From Desulfotignum sp. (lineage in GTDB: Bacteria; Desulfobacterota; Desulfobacteria; Desulfobacterales; Desulfobacteraceae), in the NCBI GenBank assembly GCA_018399285.1, contig JAGYOW010000003.1:1-64000 (forward strand): a stretch of 64,000 nucleotides of DNA, given 5' to 3'. The position numbers and the translations under genes were made by a program. The notes under the pieces are model-generated. The model was not told where the DNA came from. It did no database searches and saw only the letters and a list, made by a program, of their open reading frames with translations. Below, in pieces: positions 1 to 9,171 of the stretch. Within the stretch, counting starts at the first letter, position 1. Each line of letters opens with the position of its first letter.

Positions 1-539
1 CCAGCGGATGCAGTTTCTGCTGCCATTCCCGCATCCATGTGACCCCGCTGGAAGCGATATTACTCAGCGCCCATATCCAGGCGAATTTCAGCCCGGATGA
101 ACAACGTCACCTGAAAACCCGGATTCGTGACAACCTGGCCCATACCCGGGGACAGTCCCTGGCACAGCGGGTGGCGATCAAGGACCAGACCCCATGCATT
201 TTTCTGGATCACCATGCCTGCATGGTGTATGACCAGCGTCCCTTTATCTGCAGAACCTGGAATTCCCTGGACCGCCGGGACTGTGAAGCCGCGTTTGTCT
301 CCGGAAATCATGACGCGGAGATTCCCTGTCTGTCCGCCCCCAATTATGTGTATACCCTGGCCCGGGATGTGGTTCAGTCCGTGTGCACCCGCATGCATCT
401 GGAGACCGGCCGGGTGGAACTGGTAACTGCCATGGATCTTTGCCTGGCATTGACGGATGCGGCAGATACCTTTGCAAGGGGTGAAACAATATTCAAACAA
501 GCGATTCCTGCCACCGGTTTCACGGCCGGTAAAACGTAA
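1..539 (+). CDS. YkgJ-like cysteine-cluster protein, 5' end outside window
   Basis: The frame is open to the left edge and ends at TAA 537-539. Reading back past the first possible GTG (position 39) gives SGCSFCCHSRIHVTPLEA, so the CxxCC cluster typical of YkgJ/UPF0153 proteins lies upstream of that GTG, which is therefore not the start. A second cluster (CIFL..ACMVYDQRPFICRTW, then C) follows at about 60-85 residues after position 39. Members of this family are small soluble proteins thought to bind Zn or Fe-S; their exact role is unknown. The DQRPxxCR motif is well conserved here. Confidence 0.8.
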   Translation, partial: SGCSFCCHSRIHVTPLEAILLSAHIQANFSPDEQRHLKTRIRDNLAHTRGQSLAQRVAIKDQTPCIFLDHHACMVYDQRPFICRTWNSLDRRDCEAAFVSGNHDAEIPCLSAPNYVYTLARDVVQSVCTRMHLETGRVELVTAMDLCLALTDAADTFARGETIFKQAIPATGFTAGKT

Positions 540-561
540 CGTTACCGTTTTGCTGAAAAAC

Positions 562-585
562 GACCCGTTCCCCGGGTAACGGGTC
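562..585 (+). terminator. Possible terminator hairpin after the YkgJ-like gene
   Basis: GACCCGTT (562-569) pairs with AACGGGTC (578-585) around an 8-base loop, and a T-rich stretch starts about 10 bases downstream (595-605). The spacing to the T-run is longer than ideal, so this is a weak intrinsic-terminator call. Confidence 0.4.
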
Positions 586-748
586 ACAAACCGGTTTTCT
601 TTTTTACAGCGTATCAAGTGAAAACCCCGGTCCCGGGCGGGCATTGCCATACTTTTTCCAGATAATTTTTTCCCGGCACGGTTTTTGATTATTATAATCA
701 ACAGGCATGATTGCTCAAAAACCTGAAACTGAAAAAGGATTATCAAAA

Positions 749-1060
749 ATGGAAATTACCCAGATGGACCCCGGTTTGAAAAATCAGATTGCTTTGGTGG
801 ATTTCAGCGCGACATGGTGCGGCCCCTGCCGGCAGATGGCGCCCGTGATCAAAGATCTGGCAGAAAAGTATCAGGGCCGGGTCACAATGGTGGAAATCGA
901 CATCAATTCCCAGCCGGATGTGGCCACCCATTATATGGTCCAGAGCATTCCCACATTTATCTTGTTTGATCATGGCAAAGAAATCAAACGATTCGTGGGC
1001 GTTCAACCCAAAGAAGCGCTGGAAAAAAATCTGAACGCTATTCTTTCAGACCGTCATTGA
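749..1060 (+). CDS. trxA: Thioredoxin
   Basis: This 103-residue thioredoxin-fold disulfide reductase has the active site WCGPC at residues 23-27 and the cis-proline motif SIPTF near residue 72, which together define classic thioredoxin. An in-frame ATG exists at 707, but the ATG at 749 is preceded by AGGA at a good distance (736-739) and gives the usual family length, so it is preferred. It is the first gene of a probable run with the small Cys-rich protein and the permease-USP fusion. That context suggests redox or stress physiology, but no specific partner can be read from the sequence. Confidence 0.9.
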   Translation: MEITQMDPGLKNQIALVDFSATWCGPCRQMAPVIKDLAEKYQGRVTMVEIDINSQPDVATHYMVQSIPTFILFDHGKEIKRFVGVQPKEALEKNLNAILSDRH

Positions 1061-1073
1061 ACAGGAGAAAACC

Positions 1074-1283
1074 ATGGGCAGATGCATCAACCACCCGGAC
1101 AGGGAGACCAGTTATATTTGTTTGAAGCACGGCATCTATTTGTGCGAGGAATGCCTGGAATGCCGTGACCCGGATATTTACTGCAAATTCCGGTCGTCCT
1201 GTCCCATTCATTTTGTGTCCAAAAAAAACTTTGACGATGCTGACGCAGTCGCAGCACTTCATCATAAGGAAAAACAGTCATGA
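1074..1283 (+). CDS. Small Cys/His-rich (B-box-like) protein
   Basis: This 69-residue protein begins with GRCINHPDRETSYIC and continues with KHGIYLCEECLECRD, YCKFRSSCPIH and a short basic tail. Regularly spaced Cys and His residues (CxxHP, C..KH, CxxC, C..C..H) look like a zinc-binding B-box-type fold. It has a good ribosome site (ACAGGAG) and its stop overlaps the next start by ATGA, so it is translationally coupled to the permease-USP gene. That tight coupling suggests a regulatory or accessory subunit of the permease. The function is not known to me; metal binding is inferred from the residue pattern only. Confidence 0.7.
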   Translation: MGRCINHPDRETSYICLKHGIYLCEECLECRDPDIYCKFRSSCPIHFVSKKNFDDADAVAALHHKEKQS

Positions 1284-2818
1284 TCAAAGCGTTGACATTC
1301 ATTCAGAAAAACCTGGTATGGACCATCCCCGTGGCCATGGGCTTTGGATTGATCTTCGGATACCTGTTTGATGCCGGTTTTTTAAAACAGTTCATCATTC
1401 CCGTGACCTTTGTCATGGTATATCCCATGATGGTGACCCTGAATGTGAAAACCATTTTCAAGGGCCGGGATCTCAAACTGCAGACAGCCACCCAGGTCAT
1501 CAATTTCATTCTCATTCCGCTGCTGGCGTTTTTCATCGGCAAGCTTTTTTTATCCGGCCAGGACCCCAAATACGGACTGTGGGCCGTGGGGCTGTTTCTG
1601 ATCGGGGTGCTGCCCACATCCGGAATGACCATTTCCTGGACCGGGTTTGCCAAAGGCAGCAAGGAAGCTGCCATCAAAATGGTGGTATTCGGCCTGGTCA
1701 TCGGATCTCTGGCTGCACCCGTCTACACCAAGGTGTTCATGGGCGCCACCATTGACGTGGATATGCTCCACATGTTCAAACAGATTGCCATTTTTGTGTT
1801 CTTTCCCCTGGTGGTAGGACTGTTGACTCAGGCCTATGGGTTAAAAAAATACGGGGCCCAGACATGGAATGAAAAAGTCAAACCCAAATTCCCGCCGTTT
1901 TCCGCCCTGGGTGTGGTGCTCATCGCGTTTGTGGCCATGTCTTTGAAAGCCAGGCACATCATTGCCAATCCCGGCGATATTCTCATTATTCTCCTGCCTT
2001 TGGCCGTGTTTTATCTAATTTCCTATGTATTTCTGACCGTTGCCGGCCGGTTTCTGTTCCAGCGGGAAGATGCCATTGCCATGGTGTTCGGTGTGGTCAT
2101 GCGGGATCTGTCCATTGCTTTGGCCATTGCCATGACCGCGTTCGGAAAAGAGGGCCTGACCATTGCCCTGCTCATATCTCTGGCCTATATCATCCAGATT
2201 CAGTCCGCGGCCTGGTATGTGAAATTCATCAATGTGATGTTCGGCCCGCCCAAACCGGCGAAACCAGAACCGGCTGCCAGAGAGGAGGCCCCGGACGAAG
2301 CGCTGGAAATCTCCGGATCCATGGTCATGGATATCAAAAAAATTCTTTTTGCCACAGACCTGTCCCAGACAGCCCGGCATGCCGTGAAATATGCATGCGC
2401 CATTGGTAACCGATTCAACGCACAGGTCCATGCCCTGCATGTGGTCCATGATATTTTGGAAGATTATTCCACGGGAACGGGCGTCAATCTGTCAGGGACT
2501 TTGAATCAGCATGAAAAAGACGCGCTGAACCGCGACAAAATCGAGGCAGCCAAAAAAGCCATGCACAAGCGGATGCGCGTCACTTCCCAGAAAGTGCTGT
2601 CGGAAATCCCCCATTGCCCGCTGTCGGAAAACCGGATCATTGTCACGGCCGGAGATCCTGTGGATGAGATTACGAAAATCGCCAGCGAAGGCGATTTTGA
2701 CCTGATTATCATGGGTACCCACGGCCATAACGAATTTGAAAGAATGATGCTGGGAAGTACTGCCAGCGGTGTGATGTCCAAATCCAGGATCCCGGTACTG
2801 GTGGCCCGGCCGTCCTGA
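1280..2818 (+). CDS. BASS/ACR3-like membrane permease fused to a universal stress (UspA) domain
   Basis: The N-terminal part (about residues 1-325) is a polytopic membrane protein with about ten hydrophobic segments, resembling the bile-acid/arsenite (BASS/ACR3) transporter superfamily. The loop LPTSGMTISWT lacks the Cys expected in arsenite exporters of the ACR3 type, so arsenite is unlikely. A charged Pro/Glu-rich linker (about 325-348) leads to a UspA domain (about 350-512). This domain ends with GTHG, nine residues, then GST, the pattern of ATP-binding Usp proteins. A cytoplasmic nucleotide-sensing domain may gate transport. The gene follows the small Cys-rich gene with an ATGA overlap. 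The substrate is unknown. Confidence 0.85.
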   Translation: MIKALTFIQKNLVWTIPVAMGFGLIFGYLFDAGFLKQFIIPVTFVMVYPMMVTLNVKTIFKGRDLKLQTATQVINFILIPLLAFFIGKLFLSGQDPKYGLWAVGLFLIGVLPTSGMTISWTGFAKGSKEAAIKMVVFGLVIGSLAAPVYTKVFMGATIDVDMLHMFKQIAIFVFFPLVVGLLTQAYGLKKYGAQTWNEKVKPKFPPFSALGVVLIAFVAMSLKARHIIANPGDILIILLPLAVFYLISYVFLTVAGRFLFQREDAIAMVFGVVMRDLSIALAIAMTAFGKEGLTIALLISLAYIIQIQSAAWYVKFINVMFGPPKPAKPEPAAREEAPDEALEISGSMVMDIKKILFATDLSQTARHAVKYACAIGNRFNAQVHALHVVHDILEDYSTGTGVNLSGTLNQHEKDALNRDKIEAAKKAMHKRMRVTSQKVLSEIPHCPLSENRIIVTAGDPVDEITKIASEGDFDLIIMGTHGHNEFERMMLGSTASGVMSKSRIPVLVARPS

Positions 2819-2846
2819 GGGACGTGCGTGTAACTTCATATTTTGG

Positions 2847-2875
2847 TTGACAAATGCGGCTGTCTGATTTAACTG
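2847..2875 (+). promoter_or_regulatory. Promoter of barrel paralog A, shared with paralog B
   Basis: TTGACA (2847-2852) is followed after 17 bases by a weak -10 (TAACTG). The 13-mer GGTTGACAAATGC is repeated exactly at 11775-11787 before the second paralog, which supports a common control element even though the -10 is poor. Confidence 0.5.
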
Positions 2876-2952
2876 TGAATAATCAACACCAGATGATCCG
2901 ATAACAGCAATGCACCAGCCAGTGACATGAAAGCCGAACAAGGAGGACCGCC

Positions 2953-3621
2953 ATGGCCGTGAAACTGATGCACTACTGGACAATCATCCCTTCCTCCAAG
3001 GAAGCGTATGCCGACTTTATCATCAAAAAATTCATTCCCGGCGTAAACCGGCTGGGAATGCATACCGTGGCCGGGTGGTCCGTGCTGGTGGGGTCCTATA
3101 GTGACGTGATCATGGAAACGGTCAGCAGTGATCTGGACCAGCTGGAATCCGCCCTTAAAACCCGGGATTACCGGCTGCTCAAGTCAGACCTGCTCAATCT
3201 TGTCAAAAACTACAAGACCCGGGTCATGATGCCCATTGCCAAGCGGGGCAGCTATTCCATAAGCATTTCACCCGGCACCGTCAAGTTCAATCAGATGTGG
3301 GATGTCATCACTTTGAAACCGGGTGATTACAGAAGTTATGAACAGTTTGTCACCCATGAGTTTTATCCGTTACTGGAAAAAATCGGCGTTCACCTGGCCG
3401 GAGAATGGGAAGTGTTGATCGGTGATGAGCCGCATACAGTCTGTGAAGGCCGGGTGACGGATGTCGGGACACTCATCCCCGGTCTTCAGGGGCCGGAATT
3501 CTACAGGGCCAAAAAGAAACTCAAACAATTTGTTGAAAATTATCAGAGTCGAATCCTGTCGTTTCATGTCCGGAAAATCAAAGGATACCGTTCTGAAGGG
3601 TATGAGTTCGTTGACATTTGA
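2953..3621 (+). CDS. Tandem dimeric alpha/beta-barrel protein, paralog A
   Basis: This 222-residue soluble protein is built of two similar halves (about 1-105 and 112-210). Each half has a 'F..Y..FV..EF.P....IG' helix and a 'W.VL.G' strand, the layout of NIPSNAP/dimeric alpha-beta barrel (ferredoxin-like) proteins. It has no signal peptide and no membrane segment. The start is supported by AAGGAGG nine bases upstream. A close paralog sits at 11848-12516; the two face inward on the Mrp operon from either side. The function is unrecognised: such barrels can be sensors, small-molecule binders or monooxygenase-like enzymes. Confidence 0.75.
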   Translation: MAVKLMHYWTIIPSSKEAYADFIIKKFIPGVNRLGMHTVAGWSVLVGSYSDVIMETVSSDLDQLESALKTRDYRLLKSDLLNLVKNYKTRVMMPIAKRGSYSISISPGTVKFNQMWDVITLKPGDYRSYEQFVTHEFYPLLEKIGVHLAGEWEVLIGDEPHTVCEGRVTDVGTLIPGLQGPEFYRAKKKLKQFVENYQSRILSFHVRKIKGYRSEGYEFVDI

Positions 3622-3673
3622 GCGGCTGTGATCAAAGAACTGCCAACCCGCACAGATAGACCTTTCAGCGGGT

Positions 3674-5467
3674 TCAGGTAATAAAGAAAAGCAGCACCAT
3701 CAGCACAATTATGATGAACACGGCGGAAGAGCCGATAGTGAACAATGATTGGCTAAACGTGTCTGTAAACTGTTTTTCCGCCCCATCCGGCCCCAGTACC
3801 TTCACCCCGGTCAGATACCACAGGGGCCGGATCAGCAGGAGGCTCAACCGGGCCGGACCGGACTGGGAAAACCGGTTGAGCCCTCGGGGAAGTGCATTCC
3901 CCAGATATTTATGGGCCCGGACGCTCAAATAATCCATCCCTTTCTGTGCCCCCAGCTGGAATACCCGTCCGCCCATCCGGTAGAACCAGTCCATATCCAG
4001 GCTGATAAAAGGTTTCGGTGTCAGTTTCTTCAGTAAAATAAAAAATCCCAGGGCCGTGAACAGCAGAATCTGCATGGATTCTGTCACATGATATGCGGTA
4101 TAAGGTTCATAGGCGGTGGCATAGGGCAGCATGTCATACAGATACGGGGTGTGTATCCCTATGAACAGGCACAGGAACGCGGCGATCCCCATGGCCACCT
4201 GCATGTGCATTGGCGGATCTTCGGCTTTTTCCCAGGTATCATCAGAACAGTTGTTTTTCCCGAACCAGATGAAATAAGGCACTTTGAGTCCGGTGTGCAG
4301 AAAGGTGCCGGCCGAGGCCAGGGTCAGCAGAAACGCGGCCCAGTAAAGATGATCCTCAAATCCGGCCGCCACGATCATGGATTTGCTCACAAATCCGGAA
4401 AACAAAGGAAATGCGGATATGGACAGCCCTCCGATCAGAGTGAACACAAAGGCCCGGGGCATTCGGCGGTACAGCCCTCCCAGATCGGTGAACCGGCTTT
4501 TGCCGGTCATGTAGAGCACCGACCCGACCCCCATGAACAACAAACCCTTGTACAGGATGTGGGCAAAGGCATGGGCGCAGGCCCCGTTGATGGCCAAATC
4601 GGTGCCGATCCCCACCCCGGCCACCATATACCCCACCTGGCTGATGATATGGTAGGCCAGCAGCCGCCTGGCATCGTTTTCCAGCACGGCGTACACCACG
4701 CCGTACAGGGCCATGACCACCCCTAACGGAATCAGGATCTCCATGCCGGCAAATCCCCGGGCCAGGGCGTACACCGCGGTTTTCGTGGTAAAGGCGCACA
4801 TGAACACGGCCCCGGACACTGTGGCCTCACCGTAGGCGTCCGGCAGCCAGGCGTGCAGGGGCGGCACAGCCGCGTTCAGGAGGAATCCTGTCAGAATCAG
4901 ATACATCGGCAGGGTGGGCCGGGTCACATCCAGTTGATGGAACCCCAGATCCCCTGTGGCATGATAGAGCAGGACAATGCCTGCCAGCAGGACCATTCCG
5001 CCGGCGGCATGGACCAGCAGGTACCGGAATCCGGCCCACACCGATTCCGGGCGAACTCTAAACCACACCAGAAACACTGATGAAAACGCCATGATCTCCC
5101 AGAACAGAAACAGCACCAGAAAATCCCCGGCAAAAATCACCCCCAGAGAGCCTGCCACATAGATCCAGGCGGCCGCCATCTCAAAGGGGTTGTCCACATG
5201 CAGTCCGTACAGGGTGCCGATGATGCACATCAGGGTCATGATATTGGCAAACACCAGGCTCAGCCGATCCACCCGGCCAAAGGTCAGGTTCCACTCCAGA
5301 AACGGCACCACACCGAACTCCCCCTGAGGCATCAAAAGGACCGCACCAAAGGCCAGCATCGGCACCAGCAGCAGGCAGGGGCGGAAAAGCCTTCCTTTGA
5401 CCAGCGGGAGAACCAGGGCCCCGGCCAGGAGGATAAGGCCCGGGTGCAGCCACAGATTACTGATCAT
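3674..5467 (-). CDS. Mrp/NuoL-type antiporter subunit D (third copy)
   Basis: This 597-residue polytopic membrane protein belongs to the proton-conducting NuoL/M/N-MrpA/D family. Diagnostic pieces are HAWLPDAYGEATVSGAVFM with its membrane Glu, KTAVYALAR with the channel Lys, and HIISQVGYM. The start at 5467 follows GGAGG with six bases spacing; an upstream in-frame ATG (5518) lies inside the preceding gene. It overlaps the upstream two-TM gene and is the last gene of the Mrp operon. It is intact, unlike the other two D-type subunits. It probably moves H+ or Na+ across the cytoplasmic membrane. Confidence 0.88.
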   Translation of the reverse strand: MISNLWLHPGLILLAGALVLPLVKGRLFRPCLLLVPMLAFGAVLLMPQGEFGVVPFLEWNLTFGRVDRLSLVFANIMTLMCIIGTLYGLHVDNPFEMAAAWIYVAGSLGVIFAGDFLVLFLFWEIMAFSSVFLVWFRVRPESVWAGFRYLLVHAAGGMVLLAGIVLLYHATGDLGFHQLDVTRPTLPMYLILTGFLLNAAVPPLHAWLPDAYGEATVSGAVFMCAFTTKTAVYALARGFAGMEILIPLGVVMALYGVVYAVLENDARRLLAYHIISQVGYMVAGVGIGTDLAINGACAHAFAHILYKGLLFMGVGSVLYMTGKSRFTDLGGLYRRMPRAFVFTLIGGLSISAFPLFSGFVSKSMIVAAGFEDHLYWAAFLLTLASAGTFLHTGLKVPYFIWFGKNNCSDDTWEKAEDPPMHMQVAMGIAAFLCLFIGIHTPYLYDMLPYATAYEPYTAYHVTESMQILLFTALGFFILLKKLTPKPFISLDMDWFYRMGGRVFQLGAQKGMDYLSVRAHKYLGNALPRGLNRFSQSGPARLSLLLIRPLWYLTGVKVLGPDGAEKQFTDTFSQSLFTIGSSAVFIIIVLMVLLFFIT

Positions 5468-5708
5468 AATAATCCTCCCGTCGGGTAATGCCCAGTTTGC
5501 CGAACCATTTGGAAACAAAGATGATCACCACGCAGGAAACCAGTCCGAACACGGCCCAGAATCCCGGCAGGTGTTCCGCTGCGGTGTGTGCCTTGTTCTT
5601 GTCCAGCAGCAGAGCGTCAAACCCCACCAGCAGGGCCATTATCACACAACACACCAGAATCACGCGGTTGAGCCGGCGCTTCAGAAATTCGATCAGACCA
5701 ACGATCAT
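5457..5708 (-). CDS. Small two-helix membrane protein of the Mrp operon
   Basis: This is an 83-residue protein with two hydrophobic helices (about residues 14-32 and 49-66) and a charged C-terminus ending TRREDYYDQ. Its start overlaps the stop of the upstream D-type subunit (ATGA) and its end overlaps the next D-type subunit, so it belongs in the operon. The ribosome-binding site lies in the upstream gene. I do not recognise a named family. It is likely a small structural subunit bridging two antiporter-like subunits. Confidence 0.75.
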   Translation of the reverse strand: MIVGLIEFLKRRLNRVILVCCVIMALLVGFDALLLDKNKAHTAAEHLPGFWAVFGLVSCVVIIFVSKWFGKLGITRREDYYDQ

Positions 5709-7253
5709 GATATCACCATCCTTACAAACTGCATCATCACACCGGGAAAGATCCCTGTCAGCAGCGACAGGAGCGCTGCCGCCACTATTGGCACCACCAT
5801 GATCAGCGGCGCTTCCCGGATACCTGTGCTGGCGGACTCGCCATCCGGAGGCCGGCCGAAAAATCCCTGAAAGGTCACCGGCGCAAAATAGACGATATTG
5901 AGCAGGGTGGAGGCCACCAGCACCAGAATAATGGCCATCTGGCCGGCATCCAAAGCCCCTTTGAGCAGATACCATTTGGTGATGAATCCCCCCACGGGCG
6001 GGGCCCCGATCATGGACAGGGAGGCCAGGGCAAACGCCCCGAAGGTAAAGGGCATCACCCGGCCCAGCCCCCCCATCTCGGAAATGTTTTTCCTGCGGGT
6101 GACCACATAGATCGCCCCGGCACAAAAAAACAGGGTGATCTTAGCAAATGCGTGGTTCACGATGTGGATGATCCCGCCCTGGACCGCCGCCGGAGTCAAC
6201 AGCGCCACGCCCAGAATGATATAGGAGAGCTGGCTGATGGTGGAATAGGCCAGCCGGGCCTTGAGGTTGTCTTTGGTCATGGCGATGATCGATGCCGTCA
6301 CAATGGTGAAGGATACGATATAGGCGGATAGAACGCCCAGGTTAAGGGCATCCATCAGGTCGATGCCGAACACGTAGAGCATGACCCGGGTGGTGCAGAA
6401 CACGCCCACCTTGACCACGGCCACGGCATGCAGCAGGGCGGATACCGGGGTCGGGGCTACCATGGCCCCGGGCAGCCAGGCATGCATGGGCATCACCCCG
6501 TTTTTGGCAAACCCGAACAAAAATGCAAAAAACAGGCAGAACACCACCGGGGTTTCGGTGCCGTCAGGGATGATGCCGGTATGGATATTGTCGGCAAAGG
6601 TCAGGTTTCCCCCTAAGGCGAACAATACGATCATGGCCGGCAGGACCAGACCAACAGACCCCCAGCAGAAAGGCTTTGTGTATTTGCGGCCCCGCCCGGC
6701 TCTTGTCCTGGTGATGGGCCACCAGAGGATACGTGGACAGCGAGAGCATCTCATAAAAAAGGTACAGGCCGCAGGTTGCCTGAAAACGCCACCCCGACAG
6801 CCGCACACAGGACAGGGCAAAGCAGATGAAAACTGGGTCCCGGCATGTTCGGACAGCCCCGCATATATCCGATGGTGTATAGGCGCCGCGATCCACAGGA
6901 ACGAGGACAATTTAGGGCGAACACGATGCCGAAGGCATCCACCCTGAACTGGATGCCCAGTTCAGGCAGCACCTGAATCAGGTCACCTCCACCACGTGGC
7001 CAAAGTCCAGGATCCAGCCCGCCAGCAGCAGCAATTCATACTGAATTTGAGCCCTGCCGCGGCAAAGGTCCAGAACTCCCCTTGTGCTGGGGTGCCGGCG
7101 GCTGATCGCGATCAGGGGCACGGCCCCCAGGGATGCGCACAGGGTTATCACCGGGGCGGCCTGATAAAAGTCGGCAGAAAAATATGACCGGATCTCTTTC
7201 AGTCTCCTTCCAAGTCTATCCTTTGAGTTAAGGGCGGATTTGTTGCCCGGCAT
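5705..7253 (-). pseudogene. Mrp subunit D (second copy), frame-broken at the N-terminal third
   Basis: From about 6660 to 5705 the frame is clean and encodes the C-terminal two thirds of a NuoM/MrpD-type protein (PMHAWLPGAMVAPTPVSALL, HAVAVVKVGVF, STISQLSYI). Upstream, pieces of the same protein continue in other frames: an N-terminal helix from ATG 7253, then LGIQFRVDAFGIVFA, then LYLFYEMLSLSTYPLVAHH, then KYTKPF. This implies about five frame breaks between 7100 and 6660. The order of pieces is collinear, so nothing large is missing. Whether it is a real pseudogene or a base-calling problem is open. It overlaps its neighbours as in an intact operon. Confidence 0.75.
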
Positions 7254-7271
7254 TGCCCTGGCGGCGGTGCT

Positions 7272-8785
7272 TCAAATTCCGCCGGCAGGGACCAGCGGAT
7301 CAGGTACTGGGACCACTTCACTGGTATAGATCTCGCGCCCGAACAGGGCCGCACCGGACAGGACCAGGGGCACCAGCATGGTCAGGAGCTTCCTGCATTC
7401 GATTCCAGAGCAGCGGTCTGGGATTTTCCGCTGCTGTTTCCGGTCACAGCATCATCCATCCGTCCGAAAAACGCCCTTCCAGCAGTCGGAAAAAGGGACG
7501 GCCGCCACCAGCCCCGCAATGATCAAGGCCACCACAAACACCCATTCGCCTGCCCGTACCTCGCCCCTGAAGCAGATACCATTGAAAAAACCGCAGGTGG
7601 GAGGAATCCCCTGACCACAGAGGTTGGCAGCCGTCAAAACACGGCGGCTGTCACCGCATCCGTGGAAAATCCTCCAAGGCAGCGGCTGTGCTTTCTCCGG
7701 TCCGGTAAATGATGGCCCCCACGGCCATGAACAAACACAGAGTCATGAGGCCGTCGGCCAGGATATGATATACCGCCCCGGTGTAACCTGCGATGTTGGC
7801 CAGCCAGGCCCCGCCGGTGAGATATCCGATCTCCGCCACAATGATATAGGTCATATCTTTCGCAGGTCCCGCTGGGACAGGGCCGTGATCATCCCTGCTT
7901 AAACAGCGGCAGCGGATGCCAGGTGGTAGATCACCAGGCGGTTCCAGGCGATCTGCTGAAAAACATACGGTAGAAACACCGTGAACATGATCCGAAGCAT
8001 CACATACACACTGACCTTGGTCATGAGCGGGGCGATGAGACAGGCCGTGGTGGTACTGGCCCGGCTATAGGCATTGGGCATCCAGGCATGCAGGGGAAAT
8101 AGGGCCATCTTGATCCAGACCCCCAGAATGATCAGGGTGAAGCCGATGCTACATCTCCCACTGATTCTCCAAGTTCAGTTGTTTCAGGATTTCAGCCAGG
8201 TCGGCCATATTCAGGGTGCCAATATGATGTAAAGATATCCCACCCCAGAAGATGAAGCTGGCACCAATGGTGCCCATCATGAGGTACCGGAAAGTGGCGT
8301 AATAGGCCTTGCCTTTGCCCCGGGCCAGCAGGCCGTAACTGGACAGCGCGGAAATCTCCAGCAGCACGTAGAGATTGAACACATCCCCGGTGGCGGTCAT
8401 ACCCATCAGACCTGCCACCAGCAGGGCGAACAGGGCATAATAGTGATTGAGCCGGTCCGGGTTGTCCTGCCTTGCCGTGTGCATGGAATAGATGGCGGTG
8501 AGAGCAGGCACATACATCCGCTGATCATCACCAGGACCCCGGCACCTGTGCGGTCGATCACCAGCTCGATACCCATGGGCGGCATCCAGTCCCCCATACG
8601 GTACTGAACCGCCCGGCCAGCCTGAACCACCTGCACCAGGGTGGCCATTGCCGCCGCCAGGAGCCGGCGATGGACAGGACTGTGTTGCCGTAAGCGGCCC
8701 GGTGGCCCAGCGGACCGATCAGGGTCAGTGCCAGGGAGGCGAACACCGGCAGCACAATCATGAGGACAGGGGCATGGTCCATCAT
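7272..8785 (-). pseudogene. Mrp subunit D (first copy), broken by many frameshifts
   Basis: ATG 8785 overlaps the mrpC stop (ATGA). Successive fragments in changing frames spell a NuoN/MrpD-type proton-channel subunit: MIVLPVFASLALTLIGPLG, then WMPPMGIELVIDRTGAG, then NRLNHYYALFALLVAGLMG, then FPLHAWMPNAYSRASTTTA with TKVSVYVMLR, then AEIGYLTGGAWLANIAGYTG, and a C-terminus VPLVLSGAALFGREIYTSE before TGA 7274-7272. At least six breaks are needed. Conserved residues remain readable (HAWMPNA, channel Lys in MTKVSVY), so the damage is recent or artefactual. Confidence 0.75.
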
Positions 8786-9166
8786 TTGCGCATATCCTCC
8801 AGGATTTCATCCTCTTCGATGGTGCCGTGGACCTGCTGAATCTTCTAGCAGGGCCAGGCCACCCCAGCACGGCCACCCCACCACAATGGCGGTGAGAATC
8901 AACACATGGGGAAGGGGATTGGCATAGGCGGCGTATCCAGCAGGGGCTGTTTGTCTGGCGAAAATTTTAGAATCGGCATGGTGGCCCTCAGCTTGACCCC
9001 TACGGAAACAAAAACAACAGAATCGCGGTCTGAAAAAATCACCATGCCGATGATCTTTTCATCAGGTTGTTGTGACGATCATGCTGTACAGCCTGATAAA
9101 GAGCAGTATAATGGCGTCTGTAGTTGCATTTGGAGATAATAAAATAAAACAGATCATCCATGGCAT
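8782..9166 (-). pseudogene. MrpC (NuoK-like) subunit, frame-broken
   Basis: ATG 9166 follows AAGGAG and opens with CFILLSPNATTDAII-LLFIRLYSMIVTT. After a break near 9070 the next frame gives KIIGMVIFSD and VKLRATMPILKFSPDKQPLL. After another break it gives LILTAIVVGVAVLGWPGLA and the acidic end EEDEILEDMRK, whose TGA overlaps the start of the next subunit. MrpC is a three-helix NuoK-type subunit that contacts MrpD. Two or three frame breaks are needed to read it through. Confidence 0.7.
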
Positions 9167-9171
9167 TACAA

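Noticed and set aside
39-539. Taking GTG 39 as the start of the first gene
   Set aside because: The frame is open to the left edge and the CxxCC motif of the family lies upstream of the GTG.
3645-3674. AACCCGC/GCGGGTT hairpin between paralog A and the Mrp operon
   Set aside because: Only seven pairs with a 16-base loop and no T-run; too weak to call.
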